NCBI RefSeq assembly: GCF_963662255.1
Contig: NC_085052.1
Location: 17,149,151-17,213,150 of the forward strand
Direction: 5' to 3'
Length of the DNA: 64,000 bases
Origin: Cinclus cinclus
Taxonomy: Eukaryota > Chordata > Aves > Passeriformes > Cinclidae
Position 1 is the first letter of the stretch, and each line of letters opens with the position of its first letter. The translations under genes and the position numbers were made by a program. A model generated the notes under the pieces. The model saw nothing but the letters and a program-made list of their open reading frames with translations. It made no database searches and was not told the DNA's origin. Below, piece after piece: positions 13,703-25,446 of the stretch.

Positions 13703-14893
13703 GGACACGGACCGGACCCGGGGACACGGACCAGACCCGGGACACGGACCGGACCCCGGGACACGGACCAGACCCGGGGACACGGACCAGACCCGGGGAC
13801 ACGGACCGGACCCGGGACACGGACCGGACCCCGGGACACGGACCGGACCCCGGGACACGGACCAGACCCCGGGACACGGACCGGACCCGGGACACGGACC
13901 GGACCCGGGGACACGGACCGGACCCCGGGACACGGACCGGACCCGGGGACACGGACCGGACCCCGGGACACGGACCGGACCCGGGGACACGGACCGGACC
14001 CCGGGACACGGACCGGACCCGGGGACACGGACCGGACCCCGGGACACGGACCGGACCCGGGGACACGGACCGGACCCCGGGACACGGACCGGACCCGGGG
14101 ACACGGACCGGACCCCGGGACGCGGACCGGACCCGGGACACGGACCGGACCCGGGGACGCGGACCGAACCCGGGGACACGGACCGAACCCCGGGACACGG
14201 ACCGGACCCGGGGACACGGAACGGACCCGGGGACACGGACCGGACCCCGGGACACGGACCGGACCCGGGGACACGGACCGGACCCGGGACACGGACCGGA
14301 CCCCGGGACGCGGACCGAACCCCGGGACGCGGACCGGACCCGGGACACGGACCGAACCCGGGGACACGGACCGAACCCCGGGACACGGACCGGACCCCGG
14401 GACACGGAACGGACCCGGGGACACGGACCGGACCCCGGGACACGGACCGGACCCGGGGACACGGACCAGACCCGGGGACACGGACCGGACCCCGGGACAC
14501 GGACCGGACCCGGGGACACGGACCGGACCCGGGACACGGACCGGACCCGGGGACACGGACCGGACCCCGGGACGCGGACCGAACCCCGGGACGCGGACCG
14601 GACCCGGGACACGGACCGAACCCGGGGACACGGACCGAACCCGGGGACACGGACCGAACCCCGGGACACGGACCGGACCCCGGGACACGGAACGGACCCG
14701 GGGACACGGACCGGACCCCGGGACACGGACCGGACCCGGGGACACGGACCAGACCCGGGGACACGGACCGGACCCCGGGACACGGACCGGACCCGGGGAC
14801 ACGGAACGGACCCGGGGACACGGACCGGACCCCGGGACACGGACCGGACCCCGGGACACGGACCGGCGGTGCCTGGGACGCGGACCGTCCGGC
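13703..14893. repeat. GC-rich minisatellite, 18-19 bp unit, about 62 copies
   Basis: Tandem units of the form GACACGGACCGGACCCGGG (19 bp, or 18 bp where one base is lost). Variants carry ACCAGA, ACCGAA, GAACGG or GACGCGG. Each unit holds a CCCGGG palindrome. Variants recur in the same order: the block starting at 14301 reappears at 14565 (264 bp later) with one unit added, a higher-order duplication. Lacking stop codons in all frames, the array creates open frames of over 400 codons on both strands. These are a by-product, not genes. Flanked upstream by a purine-rich tract (13500-13620) and a TTA/TTG microsatellite. About 5.6 kb upstream of CXCL12. Confidence 0.95.
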
Positions 14894-17800
14894 CGGGCTC
14901 TGCGCTCGCACCCTCGCTTCAGCTTCAGCCCGCATCCCGGATCTGCTTCTGCCCCGGACTTAGTGCAGCCCTGTCCCTATTTGCTTTGCATCGCAGAGAT
15001 GTCTCTGAATTGGGTGGAGGAGATTGTTTTAGGATGAAAAAAAAGTCATAAAATTAACTCCAGAAAGACACATAGTCCTCTTGCTAAATAGCGATTCAGT
15101 TCTTCGGACAAGACTACAGCTACTTAAAAAAAAAACCACCCTTAAAACGGAATGGAATGACTGCTTTGCTCTATAGATCTGTTTTATTGCACCTCACAAA
15201 TTTTTAATGTAGACAAAACCCTGGTCTTCGTTGGGGAAGAATGCAGTTGGAAAGTTTGTTTCAGAGTCTGAAAATCCCAAAAGTCTATAGATGTTTGGGT
15301 AATGGTGCTTTGTTCATGCCTATCTTAAATTAAAAGCAAGTAATAACAGAAAAAAAAAAATCCCAAGAGGCACGTGACTCATATTCGATTAGAAAATGAA
15401 AGCCTGAAAGAAATGAGATGGGTGTTGTAGGGACCCCTGACCATTCTGCCCTGAAATCTTTTCCCTGCAGACTCTTAAACTGTTTCAGTTCTAATGCTCT
15501 GGTCATCTGTGCATCACTTTCCCATGGAGAGAGTATAAAGGCAGAGCTGAGCTTGGCCCTGACCAGACCTCCCAGGTACCTCCTCTTGCTGGGAATAGAG
15601 AACCTTTCCTGCTGAGGTCCAGGTTCCTTGCAGTGGCCTGCAAGCTCAGTGAACCTGAACAGTCCAAGCGAAACCCAAGCAAAGCCACACAGTTTGAAAC
15701 ACTCTTGGAATAAAATCCCCTCCGTGGTGTCAGCTTGGTGCTCAGAGGGAGAGGCAGAACACGGCAAACTTGGCTCTGTTTTACCCCAAGCTTTCAGGAA
15801 ACTCCTCGCAGCGAGGCCAAGAGCTACGCTCATAACAAAACTTAAACCCAAGCAAAATTTATCACGTTTTGAGTTTCTTCATGAAAGGTTAGACCACGTT
15901 GGCATATACTCTACTGGCATAAAAGAAGAGATGGAGTTTGCCCTTAAGGGCCAATTTCATATCCACTGAAATCACATGCAAAACTCCCAGGGAAGCAAGG
16001 TTAAACTTTTAAATACTGCTACAAAAGCAGCTACCACAGTTCTGTCATTCTGGTTGACCATCTATAAACAGTTACTCACTTGACCTCTATTTGATCTCTC
16101 CCTCTGCCCTCCAAGGAGTCTTTCAGGGCCAACATACATTATGAATATCTCTGTGCACATGAATGTTGGAGGCTATTTTACTACTAAGAGAACAGATCTC
16201 TTACAATTCTATCTGAAATCTGGTTGTTTGGGGAAATTGTTTTTTCTTGCTACGGACAAATCCAACAAGTGACTTCTCTTAGTTTATACTGGTCTGCTGA
16301 AAACACTTAATTACTATAAGTCTTGTTTGCCACAGGACCTCTGTAAAGGTTGATTTTGGAACCCTGCCATGGCAATAAGGAGGGGAAATAGTCTTAGCAC
16401 TCACAACAAGAAGGTCAAAGACTGGAGTCAAGAAAGATCTTCAAGCCACAGTAGAGTTGTCCTTTTCTGGCTGCTGCTTGAATGTGCAGCAAAATGACTA
16501 AGTCTTTCAGCTTTCACCTGATTAATAGTCTTGGGAGAAAAGCATTCTGTAGGAATGTTGTAAGAGTAAGGCTGCTTTAAAAAAAAAAACAAACAAACAA
16601 CGAATTCTTAAGCAAAATGAAAATGACAGTAAGATGGAAGTAAGATAAGGTCATGTAGTAACTAAAGGAAGAATTTTATATGGATGCCTTGGTTTGGTTG
16701 TTTTGTGGATTTTTTATTTTTTTAAATATAATAAAGAATTTCAAAGTTAAGTTATGAAATAATACAAATATATAAAAATATTGAAGCGCTTAAAATCTCC
16801 AAGTAAGCTTAACTCTGCATGCTAAGGATAGAATGCAATAGCTAATATTAATTTTAACATTTTAGCATCTTTTGTTGCCTTCCTGTCACAGTATCATACT
16901 ATAAGGAAATAAGCTGTATAAACATGCTTTAAAAAACATAATCTTGAAAAAAAATAAAGAGCCTCATCTAGAGATTATACTGAACTGCTGCAATCATTAT
17001 TGTAGGGGCTACTAGATGCCCAGACAGAGAGATAAGGATGATTTGTATCTTTATTGTGAAGTCCAACAACTTAATAAATACAGATTTCTAAATGTAATTT
17101 TCCTTAACTCTAGAACCCAAAGTAATGTGTTGTAATGTATTTTACTTGAAATTGTTGAGATGCACTGTTTATCTTAACTCCACTTAAATATAAATTCTGT
17201 GTGAACACTATGGCCATCCAAAAAAGTGGTGCAATTAGTTACAGTTTTATAAGTCCAGGAAACTTTAAGGAAGATCCTAGTGAAATATCATTAGTGAGAA
17301 CAAGATGAAAACAAGGTTGCTCTTTTCCAGCCTGTGAACATTCGGTTTAATTCTTGACTCACACAAAATTTTCTTAATAATAAGTTGTGCTGGCCAGAAA
17401 GGGCTTGTTTTAGACATAATCTTTGGGAGTTTAAAACAGCTTCAGATAATAATGATTTCATTGTCGAGTTATGCCAGTCTAAAATTCTAAGTAACAGAAA
17501 TGTTGCCATCTCCTCATTTGAGAGGAAATGTAATTTGATACAAGCATACTAAAAATTTGGAATATTTTATTATTAAAAAAAGACTGTCTCAAGCTGTGTT
17601 GAAGTCAACAGTAGGTCTGTTTAAGGTTTCTGAATTAATCCTTTCTTTGTTAGCATTCAGATAAAAGATTGAATTTACTGGCTATTAAGGAGTTCTGGCT
17701 GCAGCTGGTCGGGAGGAGAAGGGGGAGAGAGAGATATTCAGCCACCCAGATCATCAAGGGGTGTAGGCTGCATTTTTTTTTTTTTTGAGCATTCAGATAA

Positions 17801-18029
17801 ACACTGGTCAATTCTGTGGGATTTAAGATTAAGTTGAAACGAACTTTTCAAGGAATTTAACACTTGGCAAGTCATTTGACTTTCCTTTTGAATCTTCAAT
17901 TCGTTCAGATCTCTCTGAGTTCTAATTCTAGTTTGGGATGGGGGCAAACCACGAGACTCCCATTGAGAAGAGGTCTTCATGTTTTGTTTCGTTTTGTTAC
18001 TTTACGCTGCTTAAATCTTAAGCTCATAG
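14894..18029. other. Flank between minisatellite and upstream CpG island
   Basis: Mostly AT-rich (notably 16.6-17.6 kb), with short A runs. A 173-codon minus-strand frame at 15330-15851 lacks any recognised domain. Nothing else supported. Confidence 0.55.
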
Positions 18030-18560
18030 CTGTCGTATCGTAGGCAGCAGTTCGCGCTTGACGGGAAGAGAAACCAAAACCCGTCGTTCATGAAAATCGC
18101 TCGGGAGTTCATTCAGATTGTTGCCTGGAGATCTCTTCTTCACGCCGGAGCAGGATGACAGCCGCGAAGCCGCTGCGCTCCGACCCAGCACCTCCCGTCC
18201 GCTCGGGGATAGCGCCGGGACACGTTCTGTGCCTCTCCGGGATCCCGCCCTGCCGAAATAAGCCCGCAGCCCCCGCGGTGCCCGCGGTCCGTGGTGGGAG
18301 CGCGCCCGGGGGTGCGCGCAGGGCTGGGCGCAGGGCGGGCAGGGACGCGGAACGCGCGGCTCGCCGGCAGCTCCCGGGGACTTACCGAGCACATGGACCC
18401 CGTGCTCCCCTGCCCCGCCGGGATCCCCCTCCCGGGCTGGATGAGGGCGTCGGGGAGGCTGTGGTGGGATGGCACCGGGTGAGGTGTCCCGGTTCTCCTG
18501 TCCCCTTCTCCTCGGGAGACTCGGCTGCGGCAGAGGGGGAGGATAGACGAGGTGCAGGGG
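18030..18560. promoter_or_regulatory. Separate upstream CpG island
   Basis: About 530 bp of high GC and CpG density (GCGCCCGGGGGTGCGCGCAG and similar), about 1.9 kb before the CXCL12 leader and separated from the main island by AT-richer DNA (18.77-20.0 kb). Open frames of 122-162 codons occur on both strands, but none has a recognisable domain. It could be an alternative promoter, the start of an upstream or antisense non-coding RNA, or an enhancer. Confidence 0.55.
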
Positions 18561-20049
18561 GACCGAGGCATCCTCCTGCCTTTCTGCTGGTCCATTCAGT
18601 TGTCCCGAGGTGCAGAGGGAGCCCTTTCAGCTGCCTGCTGTGACTCCTCGACTCAACTCCGAAGGTCTGTCCAGACATTTCCTAGAACCCAGCTAGTTTT
18701 CACCTCGACTTACAACACACCTGCATGTCTCGGGATGCCGAGGGGGAGACCGCTATAAAGACTTGGTTCTGATTTAATTCCATATTTATCGAGTCTCTTT
18801 GATTAGATCCTTGAGATGTTTCTCTCTGTGGCAATAGAAGCAGCAGAGACACGCTGTTGCTTTAGGTGTTATTACTGTAAGTAATTGCGACTCTGAGTGT
18901 GGTGTGGACATGACAGTGTCTCTGCTAAGTGCAGTGCGGATGTCCTCGTGTGCCAGTGGGAGCACTGGGGGACAGCAGCACTCCTAGCAGCGTTTGCAAT
19001 TATGATGAGCTTCTCCCATCCCTGCAGAGTGTCACAGCTGTCACGGCAGCAGTAGCCAGGCTCACAGTGCTGGTTACAATTATTGGTCCTTTCAGTGCAT
19101 CAAGCTCATGCACTACTGTGCTAACTCACCTAAAAGAAAGGAGGTGATCTGGGAGCAAGACCAGCCTAAGAAAATTCAGTGTTCTTTGATTAAGAAGGGA
19201 CTAAGAAATACAAATAACTAGATTAGGGAGTTGGATAAGTGTCTTTGTCAGGTAGGGATCCTGTTCATCACCAAGCATCACTACAAGCATTTCTCCTGGC
19301 CTTTACAAACAATCTTTTCTCAGTAAAACAGCCACAGGTTAGCAAGATGCAATGTTTGGACTCCTGTGTCCAGCCTCGTGGGCTGTGGCTGAGAGAATTA
19401 GCAGTTACCCAGGGTACAAAACAACCATGCTGGTGCTTTTGGTGGCATCATGAACCTGTCCTTCAAACATCTCGACACAAGGATTAGATGTTCCCATTCG
19501 ACCTTGCACTGGCCCAGCCGAAGGTGCCGGTTTTAAATGCAGATGAGGAGTCCAAATTCAGTCAAAGCTTCGATGTTTATTTAAAAATTTTAATGGTAAC
19601 AAACAAGGCCCTGTGGGCTTGGGCTGCAGACAACGAGGACATGCTTAAGTCAATTACACTTGACCATACTGTGATAGCGGAGGGCCAGTGACACCCCTGG
19701 GCCTCTGAACCCTGCAGAGCTACCAGGGCTTTCAGCCGAGGTGCCAGAGAGCCCAGTGGCATCTGCAATACAAAGGAAGTGGAACGTTGGCAGCAAATGC
19801 ACTGCTGGGTTGATTTAATACAGGGGAGGTGTGGTGTTTAGGGCCAAACACGAAGAGGCAAAAAACGAAAGCTTCTCTCCCTGACCTTTTCTCCTCTCAA
19901 ACACCCACATAAACTTCTGGGAAGATGCTTCGTTTGAGGCGCTGTACGTGATGCCCAGGGCGCCAGTGTAAATCTAGATTCTCACCCACGAGAACGAAGG
20001 GCAAGTTTTCTTCTCTCCCCGGTGTGAATACTTAAGGGATGAGTCCCCA
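18561..20049. promoter_or_regulatory. CXCL12 proximal upstream region
   Basis: About 1.5 kb between the two CpG islands. One ACGTG core (19946-19950) about 550 bp before the start codon is the minimum of a hypoxia-response element. CXCL12 is hypoxia-induced through HIF-1 in mammals, but a single pentamer is weak evidence. No coding sequence is seen. Confidence 0.35.
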
Positions 20050-20340
20050 CCGCTATCCCATTTCCATCGGCTCTGGTTCAGGAGCCGCCGCGTTAGGATA
20101 GCGCAGTTTTGTGAGGGAACAATTTCTTTCCCCGGCTGGGGCTGGATGGGGTGGCGGAGATGCCGGTCCCCGCCGCAGCCCCGAGCCGCCAGTCCCGCGG
20201 GGGGCTCGGAGCGCGGAGCTGGGGGGACAGGCGCTGTGCTGGGAGGAGGCTGCCGGACTGACGGAGCGAAGCGAGGAGCCCTCGCTCTTTTGGTTTCTTT
20301 CCAACCATTTTTAGCAGAGGAAGGATGTAATAACATGCCA

Positions 20341-20495
20341 CGGGCAATAAATCACAGTCTAGCTACTCCCCCTGGCTCTCCTCCCCCCGCCCCCGGCCCC
20401 TCTATAGCGGGAGGGGCGGAGGGGCCGCCAGCAGAGCGCCGTGGCCGCCTGGACGAGCAGAGCAGCGCCTGCCCGCCTCCTCCAGCCGCCCCAGC
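20341..20495 (+). promoter_or_regulatory. CXCL12: CXCL12 core promoter and 5'UTR
   Basis: Two TATA-like elements are visible: AATAAATC at about 20345 and TCTATAGC at 20401. Two GC boxes flank the second (CCCCGCCCC near 20385; GGGGCGG at 20413-20419), suited to Sp1-family factors. If the second TATA-like box is used, the start site is near 20430 and the leader is about 65 nt, GC-rich and without an upstream ATG. If the first is used the leader is about 120 nt. The exact start cannot be fixed without 5'-end data. Confidence 0.65.
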
Positions 20496-20556
20496 ATGGA
20501 CCTCCGCGCCCTGGCGCTGCTCGCCTTCGCCCTGGCCGTCATCTCCCTCTCGGAGG
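20496..20556 (+). CDS. CXCL12: CXCL12 coding exon 1 (signal peptide)
   Basis: 61 coding nt: twenty codons beginning [20 protein letters not shown] plus the first base of the twenty-first (Glu, completed in exon 2). It holds an Arg at residue 4, then a Leu/Ala-rich hydrophobic core and a short polar end, as expected of a cleavable signal peptide. Cleavage is predicted after residue 21, just before KPVS. The donor GTAAGT at 20557 is close to consensus. The signal sequence differs strongly from the mammalian one while the mature protein is conserved, which is normal for this gene. Too short to be found as an open reading frame; recognised by content and splice phase. Confidence 0.96.
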
Positions 20557-23500
20557 GTAAGTGAGCTGCGGGGCCGCGCCTCTCGCAGCGCTCCGGCCGG
20601 GAGCGATGGTCCCGCGGAAATCCCCGCTATTCCCCCCTCTCCTCGCAGCTACACCGCTCTCCCGGCTCGGGCTCCCGCCGCGGCTCAGATGTGTCTGGCG
20701 AACCAGAGTGCAGAGCTGGAAGAAGGCAGGCTCCCATTCCTCCCTGTCCTCCATCCCTCCCTGGCTTTTTACAAAGCGCTGGCCAAAGCGTTCCTCTCTG
20801 CCAAAATCGCCCCAGATTGAAGTCGTCTGGGGGAAGACTTTTAACAGCGTTCGGTCTGCAGGGAGGTGGTTTGGCTGCAAAATCTGCATATCGTCTTTCC
20901 CTCTAAGAAAAAAAAAAAAAAAACCCGACCCTTAAAGTTACAAGAAATTAGAAACAGGCGGTTGTTGGGTTCCTCTTGTGTCCCCTGTCGCGATCTATCT
21001 TTCCTCAATCAGGGCAGAGCTGAGGCAAAGCGGTCACACTCGGCAGGAATTTGCGGCACCCCCGGCGCGGTGCACGGGGAGGTTTCGGGGGCGCAGGGAG
21101 CTGCCCTGACGGGAGGTCTGGGGGATGGCGGGCTGGCGGCGTTGGTCGCGCAGTCCCACCCGCGCTGCACAGCCGTCTCACAGCCCACCCGCCGGTCCCG
21201 CGTGTCGCACCCGGTGGCAGCGACAGCTGCCCGGCTTACTCTGCCAGCTGTGCTCTATGGAAGCCTCCGCGTTCAGACCGCTCCGGAGACGGCGGCAACC
21301 CGCGCTTCTTGCCCCGCATCCCGCAGGGAGCCCTGTGCCCCGGGGAGCGCGCACTGCGCGGGGCAGCCGCGCTCCCCACGCGTGGCGGGGCGAGGGTTCT
21401 GCCCGCAAGCTCTGGGCATCCTCCGGGCGCTCCTCGTGCGGCTGGCAGAGATTTGTCATCTCTTGGCCCCTCGTCGAAAGCCTCTGGCTGTGTTTTCAAA
21501 CCTCCGCTCCCGTTCTGTTCTCCCGTTCTGGAGAACGAAACTTGGCTGTACCCCACCCAGGGGGGCAGAGGATGCCCTCCGGTGCCCTCCTTGCTTAGCC
21601 TGAAAGAGTTAATTTTCCTCCCCGATGCCTTTCCGCACAGCAGCCCGGTCCCGCTGGAGCACGGAGCCGGCACTGCCCTGGCCCCCGCCGCCTTCGCCGT
21701 ATCCACCACCCGGGGCTGCGGGCTGGGAAGCAAGAGCGGCGGGTAGCGAAGGCAGAGCCGGGGGACCACAGGTGGCAGTGCCAGCTCCAGCCCCTGGCCG
21801 CCAACGTCACCAGCTGGGGCCGCCGGTGCCTGGGTACCTGAGCGGGCTTCCCTCGTCTCTGCAGGCTAGTGCAGGTCTGGGGGTGCGGGAGGAAGGGACC
21901 GGGGCTCAGGGGCTCTCCTCCCTCTGGGAGCACTTTGCTCAGGGCCGGCAGAGCTGCCCAGCTGCAGCTCGGTTCGCCCCCATCGCGTCTGCTCTCCTTT
22001 GCTGGCAGAGGATGTCTTATGTCGGGATAAGCGTAAGGGGAGCTGGCTACCTGAGGAAGCAAATGGCTCACAAGGGCTGGAGAGATACTAATGTAAGGAA
22101 AGTGACCCCACCGTCTTGCAGAGTTTAGAGGGGAGGTTTTTGCCTACTTTGCATGTCATGTAGTGGTCTCAGCCCTGATTCAGATGAGGGCTCGCAGGGC
22201 TGCCTTGTGCTGGGGGCAGGTGAAATCTGAATTCTTCTTAGTTACCTGGTAAACCTGCGTCTGTCAATCCCAGCCTCACTTTCCAGAGAAATGGAGCTGT
22301 TCTACACTTAAAAATTATCAACCATCTCCTGATAATGACAAGTGCCACTCTAGGCTGAACAGAAGTAAAATGTTGCTTCAATCAAATGTTTTGTCTGTTC
22401 ATGTCCAGCCTGCTTGCCTGGATATAGCTTCCCTCTCGATTCAAGCATCCAGAGCTTTCTAGTCCATGCAGTAGGTTATTGATAACTTTGCAACAGAACT
22501 GGCAACTCACTTCTTCCCTTACTGTGCAGTTTCAGTGCGGGTAAAGAGAAGCATATCCCTATGGTATGGAATAGGTGTTGTTCAGCACTGACAAGTGGCC
22601 ACTCTGTGAGAGCATTTCATGTGTGCTTTGTCTCTAGAGAGAATCCGTCAGCAAAAGTAAGTGTTCAGAGCCAACAAAACTCCACCTGAGTTAGGAAACA
22701 ATAAAACTATTTATTATTTTTAAAAATCCAGACCACAAAACACCCAGACCCCTTCAAACTCTTCTAGTTGAGGCCAAAAGAGATGTTGTCTTTTTGTCTA
22801 AGTGAAATTAGCCTGAAGGAATGACACTGAGATGTCAAACTAGCATCTGGCTGTTCTGTAACTTTTGGCTCTATTCATCCATTTTAACCAAATGTGCCAG
22901 ACCGATAAAGGTCTCAAAAGCTTTGTGTGCTGGTAGTTATATGCTTTCATGTAATAAGGCAATGAACAGATTATACTAATTTGCTGAACTGAGAGAATGG
23001 CTTCAGCTTGTGCTCAGCATTTTATAGATGTCAGGGAACTCAGTACAAATTGGTAGACTAACTAATCAGCTCTAACGTGCATGCAACAATATGATTCAGA
23101 TTTTCAAAGGAGATAAAGAATGCATTTGTCAGCCTCAGAGTAAGACCAGAAATGTTCTCTTCCTAAGTTATGGCCTCCAAACAGCCCCTTCCCTCTCCTA
23201 CTTTTGGAACATAAGTGTTCATGTGTTGGAAGATGCCACAGGCAGCGGTTTGCCCTGGTTTTGAGCCTTGTTGGTAGCACCGTGAGACAAGGGCAGCGGC
23301 AGGAGTTACTGACGCCCTGGTGGTAGTAGAGAGCTGGCCCAGGGGGTGCCTGGCGCTCAGTGCCTGCTCTGATCACCAAGAAAGGCACACAGAAATACCA
23401 AAGGGATTCTTGTGCTGGCAGGGGGTTTGGCATTCCACTTCACATTGGGGTAACAGAATACTGAATACTGGGGCTTCCCCTCTTCCTTGCTGTGCTAGAT

Positions 23501-25403
23501 GCGTTTTCTGGAGCAGGAACTTCGGGACTTACAGACATGTTTAGTCATGGTTAAACTTTCTCTACTTCTGATTTCGAATGGTATGGGATTGAAAATCCCT
23601 CCTCGAGTCTGAGAGAGGACAAGATTGCATTATCAAACCGTGGATCTGAACAGTTCATATCTTGCATGTTGTTTAAGTTAAAGCTGGCTTAAACACGGTT
23701 GGGACAAACTTGCAGAGACATTATCACTGCAGCTATGCTGAGTGTTGTATGGATGTATTCAGTTTCAGCCTCCCTTTCCAATACAAACTCACAGATGTGC
23801 AGCTATCAGGCACAGATTTGCAGTGGGAAATCCTAGTGCCTCCCTCACTCCTTTCCACATTAGCACTAGCCAGTGTAATCCATGTTCTCGAGGATCACCC
23901 TGTAGCCCTCCTTCCTTCCTTCCCTCCCCCCTTCAGATTATTAACTCATAGGTGGAACCACTGTTAGGAGTGCCAGAAAACTGATAGAAAAGTCCTTCGA
24001 TTTTTTTTTTCAATTTATAGTCCAAATTCCAGTGTGAATCAGGACAAGTTCTACTCCCACTGACTAATTCCTCTCCTGTGGGGTCTGATTCTGGCTCATC
24101 TCCTGGTAGAGACACTCGGGTTTCCTCCTCAGGACAGGACAGTTTCACCCTGTTGTCTGTGCTTATGTGTGATAGAGACAGTCATCGATAAATGTGCAAT
24201 ACATGTAGATCTGCTGCAGTCGAAAACCTGTCTCTCTTCTCACCTTCCTAGACAGCTGTTTAGGGATTCCAAGCCCTTCCCTGCTCTTTATCTCCCCATT
24301 TACCTTTAAAGGGAACTGGGTTTGGACGCTGCAAGTATTCCTGTGTGGATAAACAAACAGGATGGCAGATTGCCTTATGGGATCTCAAGCCCTGTCAGAT
24401 ATAGATCTGACCATCTACAGCATGAGCCAGCTTTTAAGGGTTAGGTACATGAATTTATTTCCTCCCAGGGGCTGAAAACTGCTCCACTGGGAAATTCTTT
24501 AAAGTCTTAGGCGTCTCTTAGACTTCCAGGAAAGGTTTCTGTGCTTGTATTTTATTGTGCATGGAGCTTTCAAACTTACACTCTGAGTGAAGACCTTACT
24601 TAGGTGCACTTGATTGCCAGTAATTAAGTTGTCCCATAGAGAAATCGAGTGGCAGAGGCTGTGGTGGGCGCCAGGCTTCTTTTCTCAGTCCTGCATGCAT
24701 ATACTTGGCAGATTTTTTAGCCTAGGGGGTTAAACTTAGTTCTGTCCCTAGTGATGCCAGTGACAGAACTCTCATCCAGTCTGGTGGCCCCTGAACTGTG
24801 TATTGAGAATGCCCTGGCTGATAACTGTGTGCTCGATTGCCTTACTCTAGCCGTAGGCTAGAAAGTCAAAAGACTCCCAAGTGTTCTTTGTGAAACCGCT
24901 GGGATGTCGCATCCCTGAGCCGCACCTTCTTGTGCGGGTACCTCTGTTGGGACTCAGGGCTGGCTGCGATGGAGAAAGGTCAGCTGGGCCCTGGGAACGC
25001 CTGTAAAACCAGAGCTTTTCTGTAGCCACTAAGTCCCCTGTGAAAGGTCTGCACCTGAGCTGAGCCGTTTTGATCTGAACTCCTTGGAATTCATTGCTTT
25101 CTTCTGGCTACCTTCTAATTTGGCCTCGGGTCAAAATCGTTTGAGTAGAACAACACCGAGGACAAGTGCCCCCTCTTTTGGCCTTTATCTTGTCTAATTA
25201 CCAGGAGCATCCTTGTACAATGGAGCGGCTCCTTATTCTAATCTCTTCTATTTTACTTATCTCAATTTTCTCTCCCTCTTCTTTTGTCTTCCAAAATCCC
25301 ACGCACCCCTATTGAAAGGCTGGCTCTGATCTGAAAGGATTGTGCTCGGAGCTATGGGCAAATGCTCTCCCAAAGATGCATGCAGCTTTTCTGCTGGATT
25401 TTT

Positions 25404-25446
<43 letters not shown>

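Larger units (their letters stand above)
20050..22000. promoter_or_regulatory. CpG island over CXCL12 promoter, exon 1 and start of intron 1
   Basis: A GC-rich stretch with dense CpG (for example 20150-20270 and 21050-21400) that covers the promoter and extends about 1.4 kb into intron 1. It contains several long open frames on both strands, which are side effects of high GC. CpG-island methylation of CXCL12 is a known silencing route in mammals. Island borders are judged by eye. Confidence 0.75.

Noticed and set aside
13510..15037. Open frames of 405-475 codons on both strands (Pro/Gly/Arg/Asp/Thr-rich)
   Set aside because: All are produced by the stop-free 19-bp minisatellite. They occur in several frames on both strands, have repeat-only content and no domain.
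18024..18678. Frames of 98-162 codons on both strands in the upstream CpG island
   Set aside because: GC-driven overlap of frames on both strands, with no family signature. Kept only as a CpG island.
19941..19955. Hypoxia-response element at ACGTG
   Set aside because: A single 5-bp core occurs often by chance. Mentioned under the proximal upstream region but not called as a site.
20146..20820. 224-codon plus-strand frame across the CXCL12 promoter and exon 1
   Set aside because: It runs in a different frame from CXCL12 through the CpG island and reads across the exon 1 donor. The composition is typical of GC-rich non-coding sequence.
20866..22128. Several frames of 157-245 codons on + and 158-177 on - in early intron 1
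   Set aside because: They lie in the CpG island, where stops are rare. They overlap each other on both strands and show no recognisable domain.
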